From Micromonospora sp. NBC_00421 (GTDB taxonomy: Bacteria > Actinomycetota > Actinomycetes > Mycobacteriales > Micromonosporaceae), in NCBI RefSeq assembly GCF_036017915.1, contig NZ_CP107929.1:1364001-1428000 (forward strand): a stretch of DNA of 64,000 bases. The letters are read 5' to 3'. A program made the translations under genes and the position numbers. Below the pieces are notes generated by a model. That model did no database searches and had not been told where the DNA came from. It saw nothing but the letters and a program-made list of their open reading frames with translations. This document shows, piece by piece, positions 25,654 to 32,708 of this stretch (position 1 is the first letter of the stretch; each line of letters starts with the position of its first letter).

Positions 25654-26360
25654 CGGCGGGCTCCTTCGTCGAGCGGATCGTACCGGTAGCCGACGCCCCA
25701 GACGGTGCAGATGCGGCGCGGTTCCGCCGGCTCCTTCTCGATCTTCTCGCGCAGCCGACGGACGTGGACGGTCACCGTCGACTGGTCGCCGAACTGCCAG
25801 CCCCACACCTTGTCCAACAGGTCGGCGCGGGACCACGCCCGCCCGGGGTGGCGCATCAGGAACACCAGCAGGTCGAACTCCCGGACGGTCAGCGCCAGCG
25901 GCACGCCGTCGAGCTCGGCGACGCGTCGGGCGACGTCGACGGCGAGCTCCGCGTCGACGAGCCTGCCCAGGCCCGCCGACCCGGTGGCGGGCCCGGCGGT
26001 ACGCCGCAGCACCGAACGGATCCGGAGCACGAGTTCCCGGGGCGAGAACGGCTTGGTCATGTAGTCGTCCGCGCCGACCTCCAGCCCCAGCACCCGGTCC
26101 GCCTCCTCGCCGAGGGCGGTCAGCATGATCACCGGAAGGTCGGGGAGCTGCCGGCGGATGCGGCGGCACACGTCGAGGCCGTTGATCCCGGGCATCATCA
26201 GGTCGAGCACCACGAGATCGGGCCGGTGGGCGGCGATCGCCGCGAGCCCGGCGGCGCCGTCGGCGGCCAGCCGGACCTCGCAGCCGTCCTGTTCCAGGTA
26301 GCGGCGGACGACGTCGCTGACCGTGGGGTCGTCGTCGACCACCAACACCCGGTGTCCCAT
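25650..26360 (-). CDS. OmpR-family response regulator
   Basis: The 236-residue protein has a receiver domain with VLVVDDDP, the phosphorylated Asp in VVLDLMMPGING, and Lys in YMTKPF. A C-terminal winged helix follows (LALTVREFDLLVFLMRHPG, VTVHVRRLREKIE, CTVWGVGYRYDP). It partners the downstream kinase. MGHRVLVV at 26360 was chosen; a GTG three codons earlier (26369) is equally possible because neither has a strong ribosome-binding site. It begins only about 25 bp after the membrane-protein stop, so it belongs to the same operon as the redox and glycosyl genes, and may autoregulate them. Confidence 0.93.
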   Translation of the reverse strand: MGHRVLVVDDDPTVSDVVRRYLEQDGCEVRLAADGAAGLAAIAAHRPDLVVLDLMMPGINGLDVCRRIRRQLPDLPVIMLTALGEEADRVLGLEVGADDYMTKPFSPRELVLRIRSVLRRTAGPATGSAGLGRLVDAELAVDVARRVAELDGVPLALTVREFDLLVFLMRHPGRAWSRADLLDKVWGWQFGDQSTVTVHVRRLREKIEKEPAEPRRICTVWGVGYRYDPLDEGARR

Positions 26361-26385
26361 TCCGGCCACGCTACCGACCGACCGA

Positions 26386-26835
26386 CTACGAGCCGCTCCC
26401 GCCTGGCCTTTCGGATTCCTTACCGCGTGCCGGGGATCGGCGTCGCCGGTCTCTCCACAGCCCCGAGAGCACCGTCACGCCGGCGACGAGCAGCAGCACC
26501 ACGGCGAGGTTCCGGCCGTACGGCAGCGGCAGCGCCGAGGGGTTGTCCGGGGACGTGCCGAAGCCGAGCACGAGCGGCAACGCCACGACGCTGAGCGCGG
26601 CGACGCTGATCGCGGCGGCCCGCGTCACCGGGCGGTGGCGGCGCGGGACGGACCGGGTGAGCGCGGCGCCGGCGGCCAGCAGCACGGCCATCCAGACGAT
26701 GTCGTGCCCGACCAGCACGCCGGCCAGGAAGAGCAGCACCCCGGCCGGATCGATCTCGGGGTCGGCGAGCGCGCCCACCACGGCGTACCCCATGGCCAGC
26801 AGTCCGACCGCGACCAGCGCTACCCGGGTCCTCAC
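26386..26835 (-). CDS. small integral membrane protein
   Basis: This 149-residue protein has four hydrophobic segments (VALVAVGLLAMGYAVVGAL; GVLLFLAGVLVGHDIVWMAVLLA; AAISVAALSVVALPLVLG; NLAVVLLLVAGVTVLSGLW) and a basic C-terminal tail (RDRRRRSPARGK). The family is unnamed to me. The GTG at 26835 overlaps the stop of the molybdopterin-oxidoreductase gene (GTGA), so the two are translationally coupled. A role as a membrane partner of that oxidoreductase is plausible. The His in GHDIVW is the only membrane-embedded His visible, which is too few for a classical dihaem anchor. Confidence 0.7.
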   Translation of the reverse strand: MRTRVALVAVGLLAMGYAVVGALADPEIDPAGVLLFLAGVLVGHDIVWMAVLLAAGAALTRSVPRRHRPVTRAAAISVAALSVVALPLVLGFGTSPDNPSALPLPYGRNLAVVLLLVAGVTVLSGLWRDRRRRSPARGKESERPGGSGS

Positions 26836-28046
26836 CGCGACTGCCGGACGATGATCCGGCCGAGCCACTTGGTCTGTAGCACGCCGGGGCGGTTCGGGGC
26901 GATCAGGCGGGCGGGAAAACCGTGGTCGAGGTGCAGGGGTGCCCCGCCCAGCCGCAGGGCGACAAGCGTCAGCGGGTCACGTACGTGCGCCGGCCCGACT
27001 GTCGACGTGCGGTACCGGCCGACCTCCTCCAGCGACTCGACGACGACTGTCGCCCGGTCCAGGTCGACACCGACGAGCGCGACCAGGTCCCGCAGCCGCA
27101 CCCCGCTCCACCGCCCGGTGGCGCTCCACCCCTCCACACAGGCGATCGGCAGCTGCGCGGTGTGCTGCTCCAGCGCGTGCAGGTCGGCGAGGTCCAGCTC
27201 GGTGCGCCCGGCGGGACCGGTGACCACCAGCCGGTACGCCGGGTCCAGCGCGCGGACGGCCACCCCGGCGCGCTGCGCGGTCTTGTTGACCGGTAGCCCC
27301 TGCGGTCCCACGTCCGGCCGGCGGGGGGCGAGCACCGCCAGCCCGGACAGCGGTCGGACGGTCTGCCCGACAGTGGTCAGGGTGACCAGCCCGGCCGCTG
27401 CGGCGACACCGCCGAGCAGCCCGCGTCGGCTGAGCCGGTCGGACGGCGACTCGTCGGTGGGCCGGGCGAGCGCGGCGCGTACGGCCGGCAGTTGTACGCC
27501 GACGTGCACCAGCAGCGCGCCGATCGCCAGCCACGCCACCCGGTAGTGCCCGGCGGTGAAGAAGTACGGCATCGGCGCGTACCAGCGGGAGACGTTCAGC
27601 ACCCCGCCCACCACCTGGAACAGCGCCGCGGCGACCAGCACGGCGACGCTGGCGCGTTCGACCGCGTGGGCGATCGACCGGACCGGCGGCCAGCGGAACA
27701 GGTGGTGGTAGACCGACCACAGCTTGGCCCCGAGCAGCGGCACCGTGGCCAGACCCGTCGCCACGTGCAGACCCTGGGCGAACCGGTAGAGCCCCACCGG
27801 GCGGGCCGGCCAGCCGAACCAGCCCGGCGGGTTCAGGACCAGGTGACTGAGCAGCCCGGTGAGGAAGCAGACGGCGAACGCCACACCGAGCGCGACGCCG
27901 AGTTGGCTGGTCAGCCGGGTCGACCGTAACCGGGAGGGGAACCGGTCGGGCCGCAGTGGCCCGCGCCGCAGCACCTGCGGGGGTGCCGGCAGGGGCGCCT
28001 GCCACCAGCCTGCCAACCGCCGCAGCCGGGTGGGACGGCTGGTCAC
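26832..28046 (-). CDS. membrane-anchored molybdopterin-dependent oxidoreductase with cytochrome-b-like N-terminus
   Basis: The 404-residue protein has four or five transmembrane segments in residues ~45-205 (LGVALGVAFAVCFLTGLLSHL; LHVATGLATVPLLGAKLWSVYHH; VAVLVAAALFQVVGGVLNV; VAWLAIGALLVHVGVQLP). The intramembrane His residues suit a cytochrome-b561-like haem module. The C-terminal half (~250-404) is an Oxidored-molyb domain of the sulfite-oxidase/YedY type: PIACVEGWSATGRWSGVRL carries the Mo-ligating Cys. A twin-Arg-like SRRGLLGGVAAAAG motif (~226) precedes it, as in exported Moco proteins. The GTG at 28046 overlaps the methyltransferase stop. It likely passes electrons between the membrane pool and an extracytoplasmic substrate. 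Confidence 0.85.
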   Translation of the reverse strand: MTSRPTRLRRLAGWWQAPLPAPPQVLRRGPLRPDRFPSRLRSTRLTSQLGVALGVAFAVCFLTGLLSHLVLNPPGWFGWPARPVGLYRFAQGLHVATGLATVPLLGAKLWSVYHHLFRWPPVRSIAHAVERASVAVLVAAALFQVVGGVLNVSRWYAPMPYFFTAGHYRVAWLAIGALLVHVGVQLPAVRAALARPTDESPSDRLSRRGLLGGVAAAAGLVTLTTVGQTVRPLSGLAVLAPRRPDVGPQGLPVNKTAQRAGVAVRALDPAYRLVVTGPAGRTELDLADLHALEQHTAQLPIACVEGWSATGRWSGVRLRDLVALVGVDLDRATVVVESLEEVGRYRTSTVGPAHVRDPLTLVALRLGGAPLHLDHGFPARLIAPNRPGVLQTKWLGRIIVRQSR

Positions 28047-28684
28047 CTCGGCGTGAGGGTGGCGAACCACCGGCCCGCCTCCGTCCAGGTGTCGCGCACC
28101 CGCAGCGCCGTGTCCCCGGCCAACGCGGCAAGATCGTCGAGGGGTACGCAGGCCCACGGCAGGGGGCTGCCGGTGCCGCCCGGGGTCTGCACCGTGGCCG
28201 TGCCGGACCAGGCCGGGGTGCCGGGTGGCGCGAGCTCGGCGTGCAGCCGGCCGTCGGCCGCCAGCAGCCGGCGGCAGCGGCGTAACAGCCGGTGCGGGTC
28301 ACCGCCGATGCCGATGTTGCCGTCGGCCAGCAGCAGGTGCCGCCAGCGACCGGCCCCCGGCACCGGGCCGAAGACGTCGCGTTGCAGCGCGACCGCGCCA
28401 CGCCGGCGGGCCAGCCGGACCGCGATGGCGCTGACGTCGATGCCGAGGGCCGGGCGTCCGGCGTCGATCAACGCACCGGTGAGCCGGCCGGGACCGCAGC
28501 CGACGTCGAGGGTGGGGCCGGTGCAGCGGGCGAGCAGGGTGGCGTCCCCGGCGGTGGCGTCCCGGCACCAGACGGCCGGGTCGAACCGCAGCACACCGCC
28601 GCTCGGGTGCCGGGCCGTGAACGCGGTCGGGTGGCCCGACGCGGCCCGGTCGAACACGGCGTCGAAGACCGCGACGGCGTTCAC
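28043..28684 (-). CDS. class I SAM-dependent methyltransferase
   Basis: The 213-residue protein has the SAM-binding glycine loop TLDVGCGPGRLTGALIDAG (~residues 57-75), the acidic loop ALGIDVSAIAV and the post-motif LLLADGNIGIGGDP. It starts at GTG 28684, overlapping the upstream stop (GTGA), and ends overlapping the oxidoreductase gene. The neighbourhood (DUF2064 transferase, GT2, Moco oxidoreductase) is one I recall from other actinobacteria. The methyl acceptor is unknown; a glycan or polyprenyl-linked sugar is a guess from context. Confidence 0.85.
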   Translation of the reverse strand: MNAVAVFDAVFDRAASGHPTAFTARHPSGGVLRFDPAVWCRDATAGDATLLARCTGPTLDVGCGPGRLTGALIDAGRPALGIDVSAIAVRLARRRGAVALQRDVFGPVPGAGRWRHLLLADGNIGIGGDPHRLLRRCRRLLAADGRLHAELAPPGTPAWSGTATVQTPGGTGSPLPWACVPLDDLAALAGDTALRVRDTWTEAGRWFATLTPR

Positions 28685-29340
28685 CGGGCGACCGCCACGG
28701 GCGACGGCACGTCGGCGGCGACGGCGACGGCGAACCGGCTGCCCGCCGGGCACCGTGCGGCCACTGCGTGCGCGTCGGCCGCGGTGTCCACGTCCCGCAG
28801 GTGGGGCAGCAGGTGGACCCGCAGGCCGCGACGGCGCAACGCGGCCAGGGTGAGCCGGCCGGTGTCCGCCACCGAGGTCGGGATGGTGCGCAGCACCTCG
28901 GCGTGGTCGGGTACGCGCAGGCCCAGCGTCCACCAACCACCGTCGTCGGCCGGCCCGAACACCGCGTCCGGTCCGTCCGCCGTGCCGAGCAGCCGCGTCG
29001 CGGTGTCGAGGTGGCCGGCGGTGAGCTGCGGGGTGTCCATGCCGATCAGCAGGGTGCTGGTACCCACCTCGCGGGTGTCGGCGAACGCGTTGGCCAGCCG
29101 GTCGCCGAGCGGGCCGCCCCGCTGGGCGAGCCGCGTCCAGCCCGGTGGGGCCGGATGGTCACCGTCGACGACCAGGACCCGGGCGCCGGCCGTGGCCGTG
29201 GTGACTGTGTCGAGGGTGTCGGCCAGGGCGGCAGCGGCGACCCGGGCCGCCTGTTCGGGGGTGCAGGGCGGGCAGAGCCGCGTCTTGACCCGGCCTGGTT
29301 CCGGCTTCTTGGCCAGCACCAGCACCTGAGGGACGCTCAC
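28681..29340 (-). CDS. DUF2064 / TIGR04282-type transferase
   Basis: The 219-residue protein begins VLVLAKKPEPGRVKTRLCP, the signature of the nucleotidyl/glycosyltransferase-A-fold DUF2064 group (called rSAM/selenodomain-associated transferase 1 in other genomes). It continues with VDGDHPAPPG, TSTLLIGMDTPQLTAGHL and FGPADDGGWWTLGLR, which form the nucleotide-sugar pocket of the fold. It starts at GTG 29340 overlapping the GT2 stop. Such proteins often sit beside a GT2 partner, as here. The activated sugar or nucleotide is not known. Confidence 0.87.
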   Translation of the reverse strand: MSVPQVLVLAKKPEPGRVKTRLCPPCTPEQAARVAAAALADTLDTVTTATAGARVLVVDGDHPAPPGWTRLAQRGGPLGDRLANAFADTREVGTSTLLIGMDTPQLTAGHLDTATRLLGTADGPDAVFGPADDGGWWTLGLRVPDHAEVLRTIPTSVADTGRLTLAALRRRGLRVHLLPHLRDVDTAADAHAVAARCPAGSRFAVAVAADVPSPVAVAR

Positions 29341-29996
29341 CGGGCCAGCACCGCGCTCATGTCCCGGACCGCGCGGGCGGTGCCGAGCACGGTGCCGGTG
29401 ACCTTGGATCGGGTCCCGGCCGCCCGGGGGTGGTAGTCGACGTCGACCTCGACCACCCGCCAGCCGGCCCGACCGGCCGCGATCAGCAGCTCCAGCGGGT
29501 AACCGAAGCGGCGGTCCCGCAACCCCAGCGCCAGCAGGTCGTCCCGGCGGACGGCCCGGATCGGCCCGATGTCGTGGACGTCGAGGCCGGTCGTGCGGCG
29601 CAGCCGGTGGGCCAGGAAGGCGTTGGCGACCCGGGCGTGCAGCGGCCACACCCCGCGCGCGGTCGGACGCCGCCGGCCGGTGCCCAGCTGCGCCTCGCCG
29701 ACGAGGACCGGACCGACCAGCCGGGGCAGCTGCGCCGGGTCGAAGGACCCGTCGGCGTCCAGCACGCACACCACCCCGTCGGCGGGGTCGGCCGCCAGGA
29801 CCCCGGCGTGCACCGCCGCGCCGTACCCGGGCTCGGCCACGCTGATCACCTCGGCGCCGCAGGCGCGGGCCACCGCCGCCGAGCCGTCGGTCGAGCCGTT
29901 GTCCACCACGATCGGCCGGTAGCCGGCCGGCATCCGGGCCAGCAGGTCGGGCAGGGCCGGGGCCTCGTTGCGGCAGGGAAGAACCACATCGGTCAT
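29337..29996 (-). CDS. family 2 glycosyltransferase (dolichyl-phosphate-mannose-synthase-like)
   Basis: The 219-residue protein shows the GT-A pattern VVLPCRNEAPALPDLL, IVVDNGSTDGSA, the metal-binding VCVLDADGSFDP (DxD) and a C-terminal YPLELLIAAGRAGWRVVEV followed by YHPRAAGTRSKV. It has no transmembrane tail, so it is a soluble or peripheral enzyme. It probably transfers a sugar to a polyprenyl phosphate for use by membrane glycosyltransferases such as the one at 31185-32588. It is the first gene of the seven-gene minus-strand operon, divergent from the epimerase with 142 bp between starts. Confidence 0.88.
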   Translation of the reverse strand: MTDVVLPCRNEAPALPDLLARMPAGYRPIVVDNGSTDGSAAVARACGAEVISVAEPGYGAAVHAGVLAADPADGVVCVLDADGSFDPAQLPRLVGPVLVGEAQLGTGRRRPTARGVWPLHARVANAFLAHRLRRTTGLDVHDIGPIRAVRRDDLLALGLRDRRFGYPLELLIAAGRAGWRVVEVDVDYHPRAAGTRSKVTGTVLGTARAVRDMSAVLAR

Positions 29997-30027
29997 GCTG
30001 CGGACGGTAGGACAGGATCCGCCCGGA

Positions 30028-30080
30028 AATCCTTACCGGCCGATGACGGCGTTCTCCGGCACCGCGGAGTTCTTACGAAC
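30028..30080. promoter_or_regulatory. divergent regulatory region with recurring TTACCG/TTACGAA motifs
   Basis: Between the GT2 and epimerase genes, AATCCTTACCGG (30028-30039) and GTTCTTACGAAC (30069-30080) share a CTTAC core. A third similar element, CTTCTTACCGAAG (32594-32606), precedes the DUF1996 gene. They look like binding sites for one regulator, possibly the response regulator encoded in the operon. Confidence 0.4.
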
Positions 30081-30126
30081 CGCTGACGGGAGACCGTCAC
30101 CGGAGCGCGTCGCCGCCTGCCGGCTC

Positions 30127-30141
30127 TACCGTCGGCGGGTG
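30127..30141 (+). promoter_or_regulatory. candidate -10 element for a leaderless epimerase transcript
   Basis: TACCGT (30127-30132) is followed by 6 bases and GTG 30139. No ribosome-binding site precedes this start, which fits leaderless initiation. Confidence 0.45.
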
Positions 30142-31188
30142 ACTCACGTACTCGTCACCGGCGGTGCCGGTTTCATCGGAACCCATGTGGTGACCGCCCT
30201 GCACGACGCCGGCCACCTGGTGACCGTGGTGGACTCCGGTCATCCCGGCGCACACCGGCAGCCGCTGCCGGACACCGTGGCGGGCGCCCCGCTCGTCCGG
30301 CTCGACCTGCGCGACAGGTCCGCCGTGGACGGGGCGCTGGCCGGCGTCGACGTGGTCGTCCACCAGGCGGCGATGGTGGGACTCGGCGTCGACCTGGACG
30401 ACCTGCCCGAGTACGTCGGCTGCAACGATCTCGGCACGGCCGTCCTGCTCGCCGCGATGGCCCGCGCGGGCGTGCACCGGCTGGTGCTCGCCAGCTCCAT
30501 GGTGGTCTACGGCGAGGGCGCCTACTCCTGCGCCGCCCACGGTCCGGTCCGCCCCGCGCCGCGAACCGTCGCCGACCTGGCCGCCGGCCGTTTCGAGCCG
30601 ACCTGCCCGAGTTGCGGTGCCACCCTCGTGCCGGGGCTGATCGGTGAGGAGGCTCCGCTGGACCCCCGCAGCGGGTACGCCGCCACCAAGGTCGCCCAGG
30701 AACATCTCACCTCGGCGTGGGCCCGGCAGACCGGAGGCTCGGTGGTGGCGCTGCGTTACCACAACGTCTACGGGCCGGGGATGCCCCGGGACACGCCGTA
30801 CAGCGGGGTGGCGGCGATCTTCCGCTCCTCGATCGAGGGCGGACAACCGCCCCGGGTGTTCGAGGACGGCGGCCAGCGCCGTGACTTCGTGCACGTCCGC
30901 GACGTGGCGGCGGCCAACGTCGCCGCGCTGGACGCGACCGGGACGCGCACCGGCTGGCGGGCGTACAACATCGCCTCCGGTCGTCCGGCCACCATCGGCG
31001 AGCTGGCCACGGAGCTCGCGCGGGCCGCCGGTGGCCGCCCGCCGGTGGTCACCGGCGAGTTCCGGCTCGCCGACGTGCGGCACGTGGTCGCCTCGCCCGC
31101 GCGGGCCGAGGCCGAACTCGGCTTCCGGGCCGTCGTGGGGCTCGCCGACGGGATCGCGGAGTTCGCGTACGCGCCGTTGCGCGGGTGA
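30139..31188 (+). CDS. NAD-dependent sugar epimerase/dehydratase (rhamnose 4-epimerase-like SDR)
   Basis: The 349-residue extended SDR has HVLVTGGAGFIGTHVV (NAD-binding GxxGxxG), LVLASSMVVYGEG, YAATK (catalytic Tyr-x-x-x-Lys in SGYAATKVAQEHL) and LRYHNVYGPG. A cysteine-bearing insertion (YSCAAHGPVRP ... FEPTCPSCGATLVPG) could bind a zinc ion; I recall the same insert in actinobacterial proteins annotated as dTDP-L-rhamnose 4-epimerase. It would interconvert a nucleotide sugar for the glycosyltransferases around it. The GTG at 30139 matches the start of the Rossmann fold. The 3' end overlaps the next gene (GTGA). Confidence 0.88.
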   Translation: MTHVLVTGGAGFIGTHVVTALHDAGHLVTVVDSGHPGAHRQPLPDTVAGAPLVRLDLRDRSAVDGALAGVDVVVHQAAMVGLGVDLDDLPEYVGCNDLGTAVLLAAMARAGVHRLVLASSMVVYGEGAYSCAAHGPVRPAPRTVADLAAGRFEPTCPSCGATLVPGLIGEEAPLDPRSGYAATKVAQEHLTSAWARQTGGSVVALRYHNVYGPGMPRDTPYSGVAAIFRSSIEGGQPPRVFEDGGQRRDFVHVRDVAAANVAALDATGTRTGWRAYNIASGRPATIGELATELARAAGGRPPVVTGEFRLADVRHVVASPARAEAELGFRAVVGLADGIAEFAYAPLRG

Positions 31189-32588
31189 ACGTCACCCCGC
31201 GCCACCGCCCGGCGCGTGCCGACCTGATCGCCGCCGCCGCCGCGCTCGGCCTGTTCGCGGTGGCCGCCGTCACCGGTGGCGTGCTGTATCTGCTGGGACA
31301 TCCGGTGCACGCCAGCGCGGCGCCACTGTTCGCCGGGTGGTTGCCGCACGTCGGCCCCGGCACCCCGCTGGCCCTGCTGCTGGCCGTGCTGGTCTGCTGG
31401 CGTGGGCCCGCGCTGGCCGCCCGGTCGTCCTGGCGAGCGCTGCTCGCGATCTCCTACGCCACCGCGGTGGCCTGGACGCTGTCGCTCGCCCTGATCGACG
31501 GCTGGCAGCGCGGCATCGCCGACCGGCTGACCACCGAGTTCGAATACCTGCACGAGGTACCCGGCGTCACCGACATCCCGGCCATGCTTGCCGGGTTCTC
31601 CGGCCGGATCCTCGACCTGCAACCGGATTCCTGGACCACCCACGTGTCCGGGCACCCGCCAGGGGCACTGCTCGTCTTCGTCTGGCTCGACCGGGTCGGG
31701 CTGGATGGCGGCGGCTGGGCCGGCCTGCTGTGCATCCTGGTCGCGGGACTCGTCGCCGTCGCGGTGCCGCAGACCGTACGGCTGCTCGGCACCGACGAGG
31801 CGGCCCGCGCGGTGGTGCCGTTCGTGGTGCTGTTCCCCGGTGCGGTCTGGGCAGGGGTGTCGGCCGACGGGCTGTTCGCCGGGCTGACCGCCACCGGGGT
31901 CGCCCTGCTGGCCTACGGGGTGACCCGGGGGCGTGCCGTGGGCGCGGTCGCCGGCGGCGCCCTGCTGGCCTTCGGCTGCTACCTCTCCTACGGGCTGATC
32001 CTGATGGCCCCGATCGCACTGGCGGTCGTCGTGCTCGGCCGGCACCGGCGCACAGTGGGCTGGGCATTCGTCGGGGCGGTGCCGGTCGTCGCCGCGTTCA
32101 CCGCCACCGGCTTCCTCTGGCCCACCGGCTACCACCTCGTCATCGAGCGCTACTACCAGGGCATCGCCAGCGACCGGCCGTACGGCTACTGGGTCTGGGC
32201 CGACCTCGCGCTCGTCGTCGTCGCCGCCGGTCCGGTGGCAGCCGTGATCATCCGTCGTGCGGCACTGGCCGCTCGCCGGGCCTTCTCGTCTCGCTGGCCG
32301 GACCTTCGCCGGCCGGACCTTCGCTGGTCGGACCTTCGCCGGTCGGGCTTTCGTCTGCCGGGGGCGGACCAGGCCGGTTGGCTGCTGGCCCTCGCCGCCA
32401 CGGCGGTGATCATCGCGGCGGACCTGTCCGGCTACAGCAAGGCCGAGGTCGAACGCATCTGGCTGCCCTTCACCTGCTGGTTCATGGCGGGAGCGGCGCT
32501 GATCCCACCCGCCGACCGCCGCAGCTGGCTGGCGGTGCAGGCCGGGGTGGCCCTCACGGTCAACCACCTGCTCCTGACGGGCTGGTAA
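31185..32588 (+). CDS. multi-pass membrane protein, GT-C-like glycosyltransferase candidate
   Basis: The 467-residue protein has about ten hydrophobic segments and a large outward loop (~residues 95-150) with EFEYLHEVPGV and DSWTTHVSGHPPGALLVF. Acidic and His residues in the first loop and the membrane topology resemble polyprenyl-phosphate-sugar-using GT-C enzymes, but no family motif is certain. It is translationally coupled to the epimerase (GTG at 31185 within GTGA). A 15-bp DNA repeat encodes four Asp/Gly-Leu/Phe-Arg units in a cytoplasmic loop near residue 375. It may move a sugar, made by its neighbours, onto an envelope acceptor. Confidence 0.65.
   Translation: MNVTPRHRPARADLIAAAAALGLFAVAAVTGGVLYLLGHPVHASAAPLFAGWLPHVGPGTPLALLLAVLVCWRGPALAARSSWRALLAISYATAVAWTLSLALIDGWQRGIADRLTTEFEYLHEVPGVTDIPAMLAGFSGRILDLQPDSWTTHVSGHPPGALLVFVWLDRVGLDGGGWAGLLCILVAGLVAVAVPQTVRLLGTDEAARAVVPFVVLFPGAVWAGVSADGLFAGLTATGVALLAYGVTRGRAVGAVAGGALLAFGCYLSYGLILMAPIALAVVVLGRHRRTVGWAFVGAVPVVAAFTATGFLWPTGYHLVIERYYQGIASDRPYGYWVWADLALVVVAAGPVAAVIIRRAALAARRAFSSRWPDLRRPDLRWSDLRRSGFRLPGADQAGWLLALAATAVIIAADLSGYSKAEVERIWLPFTCWFMAGAALIPPADRRSWLAVQAGVALTVNHLLLTGW
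32296..32355 (+). repeat. 15-bp tandem repeat, four imperfect copies
   Basis: Units begin at 32296, 32311, 32326 and 32341, with consensus GGCCGGACCTTCGCC. They are in frame within the membrane protein and encode a positively charged loop with repeated DLR. Confidence 0.9.
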
Positions 32589-32708
32589 CGGGACTTCTTA
32601 CCGAAGCATGACGTACCCGTCGAACGTTGAGCTTCCACCGCCCGCCGGTCCGTACCCCGGGGCGACAACACATCACCGGAGCCGTCTTTCGGCTTTGAGG
32701 AGATTCCG

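Noticed and set aside
24307..25689. 460-residue plus-strand frame over the kinase
   Set aside because: It runs antisense to the histidine kinase motifs and has no ribosome-binding site or family signature.
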